The notes beneath the pieces were generated by a model that worked only from the letters and a program-made list of their open reading frames with translations, did not search any database and was not told where the DNA came from. From Streptomyces sp. NBC_00259 (GTDB taxonomy: Bacteria; Actinomycetota; Actinomycetes; Streptomycetales; Streptomycetaceae): a DNA stretch of 64,000 nucleotides. Below, one piece after another: positions 50,829 through 58,383 of this stretch. The DNA is taken from NCBI RefSeq assembly GCF_036181745.1, contig NZ_CP108080.1:7133501-7197500 (forward strand), written 5' to 3'. Both the position numbers and the translations under genes were made by a program. How positions within the stretch are numbered: the first letter of the stretch is position 1; every line of letters begins with the position of its first letter.

Positions 50829-52265
50829 ATGACGGATGCCGTGGAGTACGACGTTGTGGTGCTGGGGGCGGGCCCGACCGGGGAGAACGTGGCGGACAGG
50901 GCACGCGCCGCCGGACTGAGCACCGCGGTGGTGGAGAGCGAACTCGTCGGCGGTGAGTGCTCGTACTGGGCGTGCATGCCGAGCAAGGCGCTGCTGCGGC
51001 CCGTCATGATCCGGGCCGACGCACGCAAGGTCCCCGGCGTACGCCAGGACGTGCAGGGCCCGCTCGACGTCGAGGCCGTGCTCGCCCACCGTGACGACTA
51101 CACCTCGCACTGGAAGGACGACGGCCAGATCGCCTGGCTGAACGGGATCGGCGCCAGGCTGTACCGCGGACAGGGCCGGCTGCACGGCCCCCGCAAGGTC
51201 GTCGTCGAGGGATTCGAGGGCGAGCATCACGTCCTGACCGCGCGGCACGCCGTGGCCGTGTGCACCGGCACCCGCGCCGTCCTGCCCGACCTGCCGGGAC
51301 TGGCCGGCGCCCGGGTGTGGACCAGCCGCGAGGCGACCAGCGCGCAGGCCGCCCCCGGGCGCCTGGTCGTGGTGGGCGGGGGAGTCGTCGGTACGGAGAT
51401 GGCGACCGCGTGGCAGGCCCTCGGCTCCCGGGTCACCATGCTGGTGCGGGGCGAGCGGCTGCTGTCGCGCATGGAGCCCTTCGTCGGTGAGCACGTCGCC
51501 GACGCGCTCACCGCGGCGGGCGCGACCGTGCGCACGAGGGTGCGCGTGGCATCGGTGCAGCGCGCCGACGCCACCGGCCCGGTCATCGTCGTCCTCGACG
51601 ACGGTGAGCTGATCGAGACCGACGAAGTCCTCTTCGCCATGGGCCGCGCCCCGCGCACGGACGACATCGGGCTGGAGACCGTCGGCTTCGAGCCCGGTTC
51701 CTGGCTGCCGGTCGACGAGAGCTGCCGGGTGGACGGCACGGAGTGGCTGTACGCCGTCGGGGACGTCAACCACCGTGCCCTGATGACCCATCAGGGCAAG
51801 TACCAGGCACGCATCGCGGGCGCGGCGATCGCGGCCCGGGCCCAGCACGTACCGCTGCTGGAAACGGACCGCTGGGGCGCGCACTCCGCGACCGCGGACC
51901 ACGACGCCGTACCCCAGGTCGTCTTCACCGACCCGGAGGTGGCGGCGGTCGGCCTCTCCCTCGCCGAGGCGGAGGCCGCCGGACACCGGGTGCGCGCGGT
52001 CGACCAGGACATCGCCGCGGTCGCCGGCGCGGGACTCTACGTCGACAACTACCGCGGCCGCGCCCGGATGATCGTCGACCTGGACCGGGAGGTCCTCCTG
52101 GGTGTCACCTTCGTCGGCCCCGGCGTCGGCGAACTGCTCCACTCGGCCACGGTCGCCGTCGCCGGCGAGGTCCCGGTCAGCCGGCTCTGGCACGCGGTCC
52201 CCGCGTACCCGACCATCAGCGAGGTGTGGCTGCGCCTGCTGGAGGCGTACCGGGACGGGCGCTGA
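50829..52265 (+). CDS. FAD-dependent pyridine nucleotide-disulfide oxidoreductase (class I)
   Basis: A 478-residue flavoprotein of the dihydrolipoamide dehydrogenase/glutathione reductase fold. The FAD site is VVVLGAGPTGENVADRARAAG. The redox-active disulfide is in GGECSYWACMPSKALL, with a C-x4-C spacing and Trp/Ala where most relatives have Val/Gly. The NAD(P) site is RLVVVGGGVVGTEMATAWQALG. The YAVGDVNHRALMTHQGKYQARIAGAA block and a C-terminal dimerisation domain (HSATVAVAGEVPVSRLWHAVPAYPTISEVWLRLLE) complete it. The catalytic His-Glu pair seems modified (HAVPAYPT in place of HAHPT), so the natural substrate is unlikely to be lipoamide. It is a possible partner of the divergent thioredoxin. 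Confidence 0.88.
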   Translation: MTDAVEYDVVVLGAGPTGENVADRARAAGLSTAVVESELVGGECSYWACMPSKALLRPVMIRADARKVPGVRQDVQGPLDVEAVLAHRDDYTSHWKDDGQIAWLNGIGARLYRGQGRLHGPRKVVVEGFEGEHHVLTARHAVAVCTGTRAVLPDLPGLAGARVWTSREATSAQAAPGRLVVVGGGVVGTEMATAWQALGSRVTMLVRGERLLSRMEPFVGEHVADALTAAGATVRTRVRVASVQRADATGPVIVVLDDGELIETDEVLFAMGRAPRTDDIGLETVGFEPGSWLPVDESCRVDGTEWLYAVGDVNHRALMTHQGKYQARIAGAAIAARAQHVPLLETDRWGAHSATADHDAVPQVVFTDPEVAAVGLSLAEAEAAGHRVRAVDQDIAAVAGAGLYVDNYRGRARMIVDLDREVLLGVTFVGPGVGELLHSATVAVAGEVPVSRLWHAVPAYPTISEVWLRLLEAYRDGR

Positions 52266-52318
52266 GCGCCCGTCCCGGCTCCCGCTGTCGCACTTCTGAG
52301 TCCCGCCCGGCGCCCGCC

Positions 52319-52681
52319 TCAGGCGACGTCGGGCAACTCGCCGGACATCGCCGCGGCCATCCGCAGATGCGGAGCGGCCTCGGCGTGCCTGCCCTGCCGC
52401 TCCAGCGTGCGGCCGAGCATGAGCCGGGCGTAGTGCTCGACCGGATCACGCTCCAGGACCGCGTTCAGCTCGGCCTCGGCCTTACCCAGCCGGGCCGAGT
52501 GGTAGTACGCCCGGGCCAGCAGCAGCCGCGGCGCCACCTGCTCCGGTACCTCGGCGACGAGCCCGGCCAGGATCCGCGCCGACGTCACGTACTCCTTGGC
52601 GTCGAAGAAGAACCGCGCCCGGTCCCAGCGCTCCGCCGGCGTCCCGAACTCGTAGTACGTGTCGCTGTACGTGTCGCTCAT
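52319..52681 (-). CDS. TPR-repeat protein
   Basis: A 120-residue soluble protein built from about three tetratricopeptide repeats (FFFDAKEYVTSARILAGLVAEVP; PRLLLARAYYHSARLGKAEAELNAVLERDP; YARLMLGRTLERQGRHAEAAPHLRMAA). TPRs mediate protein-protein contacts; the partner is unknown. An AGGAGGG ribosome binding site four bases before ATG 52681 decides the start against an upstream in-frame extension. It is divergent from the pirin gene. Confidence 0.88.
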   Translation of the reverse strand: MSDTYSDTYYEFGTPAERWDRARFFFDAKEYVTSARILAGLVAEVPEQVAPRLLLARAYYHSARLGKAEAELNAVLERDPVEHYARLMLGRTLERQGRHAEAAPHLRMAAAMSGELPDVA

Positions 52682-52805
52682 GCGCCCTCCTTCTCCGGCC
52701 CACCCGGTGACCCCGGCAACCGGAGAAAGGGATTCAATATTCCACGTCCGTATCCGTACCCATGCCGTGCAGCGCATCGGCAGCGCACAGGACTAGGTTG
52801 GGCCC

Positions 52806-53771
52806 ATGAGCAATCTCGATCGGCAGGCCGCGCTCTCCGTGTGCGGCGGCAGGGGCTTCGTCGTCGCCGAGCCGGTGCGTGAACTCCTCGCACCCCGCCG
52901 CGTCCAGCTCGGCGAGTCCACCGAAGTGCGCCGGCTGCTCCCCAACCTCGGCCGCCGTATGGTCGGCGCCTGGTGCTTCGTCGACCACTACGGTCCCGAC
53001 GACATCGCCGAGGAACCGGGGATGCAGGTCCCGCCCCATCCGCACATGGGCCTTCAGACCGTGAGCTGGCTGCACGAGGGCGAGGTGCTGCACCGCGACA
53101 GCGTGGGCAGCCTGCAGACGATCCGGCCGCGGGAGCTGGGGCTCATGACCTCGGGGCGGGCGATCAGCCACTCCGAGGAGAGCCCGAAGGCGCACGCCCG
53201 CCTTCTGCACGGCGCCCAGCTGTGGGTCGCGCTCCCCGACACCCACCGCAACGTGGAACCCCACTTCCAGCACCACGCCGAGTTGCCCCACGTCACCGCT
53301 CCCGGACTGACCGCCACGGTCATCCTGGGCGAACTCGACGGCGCGGCCTCGCCGGGCTCGACGTACACACCGATCGTCGGCGCCGATCTGGCCCTCGCCT
53401 CCGGCACCGAGACGAGTGTCCCGCTGGAGCCCGACTTCGAGTACGCCGTGCTCGCGATGTCCGGCGAGGCCCACGTCGACGGCGTGCCCGTCCTGCCCGG
53501 CTCCATGCTCTACCTCGGCTGCGGCCGCACCGAACTGCCGCTGCGCGCCGAGTCGGACGCCGGCCTCATGCTGCTCGGCGGCGAGCCGTTCGAGGAGGAA
53601 CTGGTCATGTGGTGGAACTTCATCGGCCGCACCAACGAGGAGATCGCGCAGGCCCGTTCGGACTGGATGGGCGGCTCCCGCTTCGGCGAGGTCAAGGGCT
53701 ACGACGGCGCCCCGCTGCCCGCCCCCGACCTCCCGCCGGTGCCTCTGAAGCCGCGGGGACGCGTGCGCTGA
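52806..53771 (+). CDS. Pirin-family bicupin protein
   Basis: A 321-residue protein. The metal ligands are seen in the N-terminal cupin as VPPHPHMGLQTVSWLHEGEVLHRDSVG with a later Glu/His. The C-terminal pirin domain follows (LWVALPDTHRNVEPHFQHHAELP, then the conserved GEPFEEELVMWWNFIGRTNEEIAQARSDW). Bacterial pirins can be quercetinases or metabolic regulators; the role here is unknown. A TAGGTT hexamer six bases before ATG 52806 and no ribosome binding site suggest a leaderless transcript. A very strong hairpin ends it at 53815-53846. Confidence 0.93.
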   Translation: MSNLDRQAALSVCGGRGFVVAEPVRELLAPRRVQLGESTEVRRLLPNLGRRMVGAWCFVDHYGPDDIAEEPGMQVPPHPHMGLQTVSWLHEGEVLHRDSVGSLQTIRPRELGLMTSGRAISHSEESPKAHARLLHGAQLWVALPDTHRNVEPHFQHHAELPHVTAPGLTATVILGELDGAASPGSTYTPIVGADLALASGTETSVPLEPDFEYAVLAMSGEAHVDGVPVLPGSMLYLGCGRTELPLRAESDAGLMLLGGEPFEEELVMWWNFIGRTNEEIAQARSDWMGGSRFGEVKGYDGAPLPAPDLPPVPLKPRGRVR

Positions 53772-53814
53772 CATCGGCGCTGCGTCTCGACCTGGTCGCG
53801 GTGGTGTACACCTT

Positions 53815-53846
53815 CAGGCCCCTCCGCCCGTGGGCGGAGGGGCCTG
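53815..53846 (+). terminator. Terminator of the pirin gene
   Basis: A perfect 15-bp stem (CAGGCCCCTCCGCCC at 53815-53829 with 53832-53846) with a two-base nominal loop, followed by TTCG, 44 bases after the stop. Confidence 0.85.
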
Positions 53847-53996
53847 TTCGCGTCCGCCGGGCGCCGGCACCGTGGCGGGGGCGGACGGCCTTCGGCCGAC
53901 GGCAGCCTTTGATCGATAAGGAATCACCCGATCTTTCGATGAAGGTCTCCGAGGCATCCTTGTGGATTGCAGGCGTGGAGCGACAGACTTTCCATT

Positions 53997-54014
53997 GAAG
54001 GTTGTACAACCTTC
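53997..54014. promoter_or_regulatory. Perfect 18-bp palindrome upstream of the small secreted protein
   Basis: GAAGGTTGTACAACCTTC is a perfect palindrome in an otherwise AT-rich promoter region 73 bases before the GTG start at 54087. It is a typical size for a dimeric repressor operator (TetR/GntR class). No matching regulator gene is adjacent. Confidence 0.6.
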
Positions 54015-54086
54015 TCATTGGTCGGATCTATCGTTGGCCGGTCGGCAAACGAGGTCCGTTCGACACTGATCCCGAAGGGGAAGCGA

Positions 54087-54494
54087 GTGACACTACTTCG
54101 GCCCGTGGCGGGTGCGCTGTCCGCTCTTGCGCTGTGTCTGGGTTTCTCGGCGTCATCCGCGGTGGCGGCACCGGCCGGCGCGGCGTCGGCGGAAGAGCCC
54201 TGCCGCGCCGTCGGCCAGGACTGGTACTGCCATACCCGTGGCGGCACCGTGATGTGGGACTCCTGGGAGGGCACCCAGAACCTGGCCGGAATCATGCGCG
54301 AGGGAGAGCACTGGTTCCACTGCTGGATCGAGGGCAACCAGCACGAAGGCGGCAACCTCTGGTACTTCGCCGGCCCCCTCGACGAACGTCCGCCGGGGAG
54401 CAACGGCGGGATCTACGGCCACGGCTTCATCAGGTCGATCGACGCCGTGGCCGGCACCCACCCCATCCCGCAACTGGGGCGCTGCGCCTTCTGA
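54087..54494 (+). CDS. Small secreted Cys-containing protein
   Basis: A 135-residue exported protein: signal peptide MTLLRPVAGALSALALCLGFSASSAVAAPAGAASA, then about 100 residues of mature protein rich in aromatics and Gly with four Cys (EEPCRAVGQDWYCHTRGG, WFHCWIEG, LGRCAF), probably two disulfides. The WYCHTRGGTVMWDSWEG...GEHWFHCW pattern recalls small SH3-like secreted folds, but I cannot name the family. GTG 54087 is chosen because GGGGAAG lies close upstream and the signal peptide starts there. It lies convergent with the chitinase gene. Confidence 0.8.
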   Translation: MTLLRPVAGALSALALCLGFSASSAVAAPAGAASAEEPCRAVGQDWYCHTRGGTVMWDSWEGTQNLAGIMREGEHWFHCWIEGNQHEGGNLWYFAGPLDERPPGSNGGIYGHGFIRSIDAVAGTHPIPQLGRCAF

Positions 54495-54626
54495 CGGATC
54501 GTGCGGCGGGCCACCCGAACGGTGCGGGTTCCGGCCGGGCGCTTCGCAGCAACGGGAACGCCGGGGAGACGGGTGGAACCGTCTCCCCGGCGCATTCCGG
54601 GGTCCGTTGCCGGCCGGCGGTCCGGG

Positions 54627-56468
54627 CTACTGGAGCCCGGTGCTGATCGCTGTCGCCAGCTCACCGTTCGTGGTGTCGCCGCTGAACTCCCAGAAGAAGG
54701 CGCCTCCCAGGCCCTGGTTCTTCACGTAGGTCATCTTTCCGGCGATGGTGGACGGGGTGTCGTAGCTCCACCAGTTGCTGCCGCACTTGGCATAGGCGGT
54801 GCCGGCGATGGTGCCGGTGGACGGGCAGGACGTCTTGAGGACCTTGTAGTCCTCGATGCCCGGCTCGTACGTGCCGGGGGCCGGTCCGGTGGCGCTGCCG
54901 CCGGGGGCCGCTTGGGTCACGCCGGTCCAGCCGCGGCCGTAGAAGCCGATGCCGAGGTTGAGCTTGGTGGCCGGAACGCTCTTGGACTTGAGCTTGGTGA
55001 TCGCCTCGTCGGAGGTGAAGCCCTGCTGCGGGATGCCGCTGTAGGTGGTGAGCGCGGAGTGCGGGGCGGTCGGACCGTCCGCGTCGAAGGCGCCGAAGAA
55101 GTCGTACGTCATCACGTTGTACCAGTCGATGTACTGTGCCGCGCCCGCGTAGTCGGTGGCGTCGATCTTGCCACCGCTGCTCGCGTCGGCGGTGATGGCG
55201 GCCGTGACCAGGTTGTTCGCACCGAACTTGGCGCGCATGGCCTGCATCATGTTCTTGAACGCGGCCGGGCCGCTGGTGTCGCAGGACAGGCCGCAGGAGT
55301 TGGGGTACTCCCAGTCGAGGTCGATGCCGTCGAAGACATCGGCCCAGCGCGGGTCCTCGACCAGGTTGTAGCAGGAGTTGGCGAACGCGGTCGGGTTGGC
55401 CACGGCCTGCGGGAAGCCGCCGGACCAGGTCCAGCCGCCGAAGGACCACAGGACCTTGATGTGCGGGAACTGCTGCTTCAGCTTGCGCAGCTGGTTGAAG
55501 TTGCCGCGCAGGGCTCCGGCGTCCCAGGTGTCGGCCACGCCGTCGACGCTCTGCGCGGCGGTGTAGGCCCGGTTGTGGTCGGCCTCGGCGTCGCCGATGG
55601 TGCACTGGCCGTTCTGTACGTTGCCGAAGGCGTAGTTGATGTGCGTGATCTTCGCCGCCGTGCCGGAGGTCACGAGGTTCTTCACGTGGTAGTTGCGGTC
55701 GTAGGTGCCCCAGTTGGTGAAGTAGCCGAGCTTCACCTTGTTGCCTCCGCCACCGCCGCCGGTGGTCGAGACGGTCAGCGAGCCGCTGGTCGCGCCGACC
55801 TGGTCGGCGGTGTCACGGGCCTTGACGCTGTACGTGTACGCGGTGCCCGCGGTGAGACCCGAGTCGGCGTAGCTGGTGCCGGTGACCGTCGCGATCTTCG
55901 TGGAGCCGCGGAAGACGTCGTAGTTCTTGATGCCCTTGTCGTCGGTGGCCGCGGTCCAGTTCAGGGTCAACGCGGTGTTGGTGATGCCGCTCGCGGTCGG
56001 GGTGCCGGGGGCTGACGGCGGATTGTCGCCGGGGACGACCGGGCCGCCGTCACAGGAGACGCCGTTGAGCTTGCAGCCCGTGGGGGCGCCGGGGCCGGTG
56101 CCGTTGAAGCCGAAGGAGACGGAGGCGCCGGGGGCGAGCGTGCCGTTCCAGCTCTTGTTCTTGGCGGTCCAGTGGTTTCCGGAGCCGGTGATGTCGGCGT
56201 CCCAGCCGGAGGTGACCGCGGTGCCGGACGGGAAGTCCCACTCGACGGTCCAGGAGGAGACGCTGGTCGTTCCGGCGTTGGTGACCGTCCACCTGCCCTC
56301 GAAGCCGGTGCCCCAGTCGGACGTTCTGGTGTACGTCGCGGTGGGCCCGGCGGCCTCGGCGGGAGTCGCCAGGCCGACGAGGGCCGCGAGGGGGAGCAGC
56401 AGGGCGGCGAGACCGGCCGTCGCGCGGCGTCTGAAGCGGGTGCTGCGACTAGGGGGTGCAGTGGTCAA
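54627..56468 (-). CDS. Secreted family 18 chitinase (CBM2 - FnIII - GH18)
   Basis: A 613-residue exported enzyme. Signal peptide residues 1-40 (RATAGLAALLLPLAALVGLATPAEAA), a CBM2 carbohydrate-binding module at about 41-140 (TYTRTSDWGTGFEGRWTVTNAGT ... WNGTLAPGASVSFGFNGTG), a fibronectin type III domain at about 150-238, a Gly linker, and a GH18 barrel from about 245 to the end. The catalytic DGIDLDWEYP is intact, with the acid at about Glu387, and the SFGGWTWSGGF strand is also present. It cleaves chitin to chitobiose. The start is TTG 56468 with GAGGAG upstream. The promoter carries the 12-bp chitin/DasR-type element. Chi63-like proteins of S. plicatus have this layout. Confidence 0.94.
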   Translation of the reverse strand: MTTAPPSRSTRFRRRATAGLAALLLPLAALVGLATPAEAAGPTATYTRTSDWGTGFEGRWTVTNAGTTSVSSWTVEWDFPSGTAVTSGWDADITGSGNHWTAKNKSWNGTLAPGASVSFGFNGTGPGAPTGCKLNGVSCDGGPVVPGDNPPSAPGTPTASGITNTALTLNWTAATDDKGIKNYDVFRGSTKIATVTGTSYADSGLTAGTAYTYSVKARDTADQVGATSGSLTVSTTGGGGGGNKVKLGYFTNWGTYDRNYHVKNLVTSGTAAKITHINYAFGNVQNGQCTIGDAEADHNRAYTAAQSVDGVADTWDAGALRGNFNQLRKLKQQFPHIKVLWSFGGWTWSGGFPQAVANPTAFANSCYNLVEDPRWADVFDGIDLDWEYPNSCGLSCDTSGPAAFKNMMQAMRAKFGANNLVTAAITADASSGGKIDATDYAGAAQYIDWYNVMTYDFFGAFDADGPTAPHSALTTYSGIPQQGFTSDEAITKLKSKSVPATKLNLGIGFYGRGWTGVTQAAPGGSATGPAPGTYEPGIEDYKVLKTSCPSTGTIAGTAYAKCGSNWWSYDTPSTIAGKMTYVKNQGLGGAFFWEFSGDTTNGELATAISTGLQ

Positions 56469-56563
56469 GGCGCGCTCCTCGGAAGAGGTTCGGACGTGGG
56501 AGGGGGGATTCCTGCGTCGCGCATGAACACGCCGTGCCGCGGCGTGCTCACTGCAGTGCGGCG

Positions 56564-56592
56564 AGGCTAGATAGGTCTGGACCAGTGGTCAA
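56564..56592 (-). promoter_or_regulatory. Chitinase promoter with a DasR/chitin-type element in the spacer
   Basis: On the minus strand TTGACC (56592-56587) and TAGCCT (56569-56564) are 17 bases apart, a good -35/-10 pair. Inside the spacer lies TGGTCCAGACCT (56584-56573), the 12-bp element reported in Streptomyces chitinase promoters and matching the DasR-responsive consensus (ACTGGTCTAGACCACT). Binding there would block polymerase. Confidence 0.75.
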
Positions 56593-56747
56593 GGGGCCCT
56601 GGGGGCGGCTTCGCAGGTGCGATCCGGAGTGCAACGGTCCTGTGAACGCCGCAGGTTGGGCTGCGTTCCGCCGCACAAATGGACAAACAGCAGGCCGCGG
56701 GATCCGGTGCGCGGCAGGTCGGTGAGCCGGATCGCCCCGGCCGGATG

Positions 56748-56764
56748 TTAGGAAAGTTTCCTAA
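56748..56764. promoter_or_regulatory. 17-bp palindrome TTAGGAAAGTTTCCTAA
   Basis: A perfect 8-bp inverted repeat about a single G. It resembles operators of actinobacterial ROK/xylose-type repressors. It is followed within 10 bases by GGAGGC but by no start codon, and sits 164 bases from the chitinase promoter and about 130 bases from the sugar operon operators. Its target gene is not obvious. Confidence 0.55.
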
Positions 56765-56894
56765 TGGATACCGGAGGCGGACGCCTCGCCTCGGCCCCGG
56801 GGGAGGCCTCGCCCGCGGACGGCCGCCACGACGCTTGCGGACGTCGACCGGGGCGTCGCCGGCGGGGTGGGGCGGGATCGCTCACCGTCTTGCG

Positions 56895-56935
56895 CTAATG
56901 CGCTTTAGTAGCTAGTTCTGACTAAAGCGCATTAG
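56895..56935 (+). promoter_or_regulatory. Twin palindromic operators of the sugar-utilisation operon
   Basis: Site 1 CTAATGCGCTTTAG (56895-56908) and site 2 CTAAAGCGCATTAG (56922-56935) are each near-palindromes of the form CTAA-w-GCGC-w-TTAG and are exact reverse complements of each other; their centres are 27 bp apart. The form is that of LacI-family operators. They lie 77 bases before the ATG of the binding lipoprotein. Confidence 0.75.
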
Positions 56936-57011
56936 TTCTGCCGGATTCATTGACTTCCGTTCGCGCGGGATGCACTTTGGTCGCGCATACGAGCTGAAGG
57001 AGAGGCCAGTC

Positions 57012-58307
57012 ATGCGCATCCCGAACAGGCCGGCCGTGGCCGCCGCTGTCGCCCTCGTGTCCGTTCTTTCCCTGGCCGCCTGCGGGACCGGCACTGGGGG
57101 CGGGGACCCCGCGGCGGACGCCTCTGGCAAGGTCGAAGGATCCATCACCTTCCAGACCTGGAACCTGAAGGCGTCATTCGGGGACTACTTCAACGGCCTC
57201 ATCGCGGACTTCGAGAAGCAGCACCCCGACGTCGACGTGAAGTGGGTCGACCAGCCCGCCGAGGGCTACGCGGACAAGCTCAGCGCCGACGGCGCGAGTG
57301 GGACGCTGCCGGACGTCGTCAACGTCACCCCCGACCTGGTGCACCCACTGGCGCGGGCAGGGCTCGCGCTGGACGTCGGCAAGGCCGCCGGTCAGTACGA
57401 GAAGGAGTACCTGTCCGGTGCCTGGAAGGGGTTCGAACTGCCGGGCGTGGAAGGCGTCTACGCCTTCCCGTGGTACCTCAACACCGGTCCGACGTACTAC
57501 AACGAGAAGCTCTTCGCGCAGGCGGGCCTCGACGCCGGCAAGCCTCCGAAGAGCTACGACGAGCTGTTCGGCGCGGCGCTGACCATGGCCGAGAAGACCG
57601 ACGGCCGCATCGCGATGCTGGCAGGAGCCCCCAAGCTGGAGGACTTCGGCCGCTACGGTGTGCGGCTGATGAACGAGGAGGGCACCTCGTTCACGTTCAA
57701 CGAGGCCAAGGGCGTCGAACTGGTCCAGCGCTACAAGGAGTTGTACGACGCCAAGGCGCTCGACGCGCAGGCGCTGACCTCGTCCCCCGAGAAGACCCTG
57801 CACAAGTTCCTGACCGGTGCCGTCGCGATGAACCCGGGCAGTGCCTACGACCTGGAGAACTTCAGGAAGCAGGCCCCCGGCCTGTACCAGAACCTCGGCA
57901 TCACCGAGGCGGTGACCAACACCGGTCACAACCAGATGTATCTGCAGGGCCTGATGGTCAACTCCCAGAGCAGGCAGAAGCCCGCCGCGGTGCAGTTCGC
58001 GCACTTCATCACCAACGCGGAGAACCAGATGAGCTTCGCGAAGCAGGTCACCATCTTCCCGAGCACGCGGGGCTCCCTGGACGACCCCTACTTCTCCAAG
58101 GACGACGGCACGCTCGGCACACAGGTGCGGATCGCCTCGGCCAAGTCCCTGAAGAACGCGGTGAACTACGTCCCGGCCGTGTACAGCGAGCAGATGAAGG
58201 CCGTGCTGGACGTCGCGGTGGCGAAGGCCCTGCAGGGCAAGCAGTCCCCGAAGGACGCCCTGGACGACGCCGTCGAGGAGTGCGACAAGCTGCTGCGGCA
58301 GGGCTGA
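57012..58307 (+). CDS. ABC transporter sugar-binding lipoprotein
   Basis: A 431-residue extracytoplasmic solute-binding protein. Signal peptide with lipobox LAAC (Cys at about residue 24), then the family 1 fold (ITFQTWNLKASFGDYFNGLIADFEKQHPDVDVKWVDQPAEGYADKLSADGASGTLPDVVNVTPD ... GVYAFPWYLNTGPTYYNEKLFAQAGLDAGKPPKSYDEL). It should capture an oligosaccharide outside the membrane. AGGAGAGG lies about seven bases before ATG 57012. Permease genes normally follow; here the next genes are glycosidases, and no permease is seen before the window ends. Two palindromic operators stand upstream. Confidence 0.93.
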   Translation: MRIPNRPAVAAAVALVSVLSLAACGTGTGGGDPAADASGKVEGSITFQTWNLKASFGDYFNGLIADFEKQHPDVDVKWVDQPAEGYADKLSADGASGTLPDVVNVTPDLVHPLARAGLALDVGKAAGQYEKEYLSGAWKGFELPGVEGVYAFPWYLNTGPTYYNEKLFAQAGLDAGKPPKSYDELFGAALTMAEKTDGRIAMLAGAPKLEDFGRYGVRLMNEEGTSFTFNEAKGVELVQRYKELYDAKALDAQALTSSPEKTLHKFLTGAVAMNPGSAYDLENFRKQAPGLYQNLGITEAVTNTGHNQMYLQGLMVNSQSRQKPAAVQFAHFITNAENQMSFAKQVTIFPSTRGSLDDPYFSKDDGTLGTQVRIASAKSLKNAVNYVPAVYSEQMKAVLDVAVAKALQGKQSPKDALDDAVEECDKLLRQG

Positions 58308-58383
58308 CCGATCCCCTCCGCCCAAGCCCTACCGGGGCCGTGAGCCCTTCCGCAATCCCATCAGAAGGCAGGACCGTTCCTCC

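Larger units (their letters stand above)
53772..54086. other. 315-base gap with a pirin terminator and an AT-rich operator region
   Basis: After the terminator at 53815-53846, the sequence turns unusually AT-rich from about 53905 to 54060, with GATCGATAAGGAATCA, several AAGG/CCTT words and the palindrome at 53997-54014. No gene fits the gap. It is the upstream region of the small secreted protein gene at 54087. Confidence 0.6.
56469..57011. other. 543-base divergent regulatory region (chitinase / sugar-binding lipoprotein)
   Basis: No gene is recognised. In order: a hairpin with a 10-bp stem in the chitinase leader (about 56525-56549), the chitinase promoter (56564-56592), a 17-bp palindrome (56748-56764), a GC-rich stretch without features (56765-56885), and the paired operators of the sugar operon (56895-56935). 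Confidence 0.7.

Noticed and set aside
56679..56915. Small gene between the chitinase promoter and the sugar operon
   Set aside because: No ribosome binding site or family; the Arg/Gly-rich translation looks like chance, and the region holds operators.
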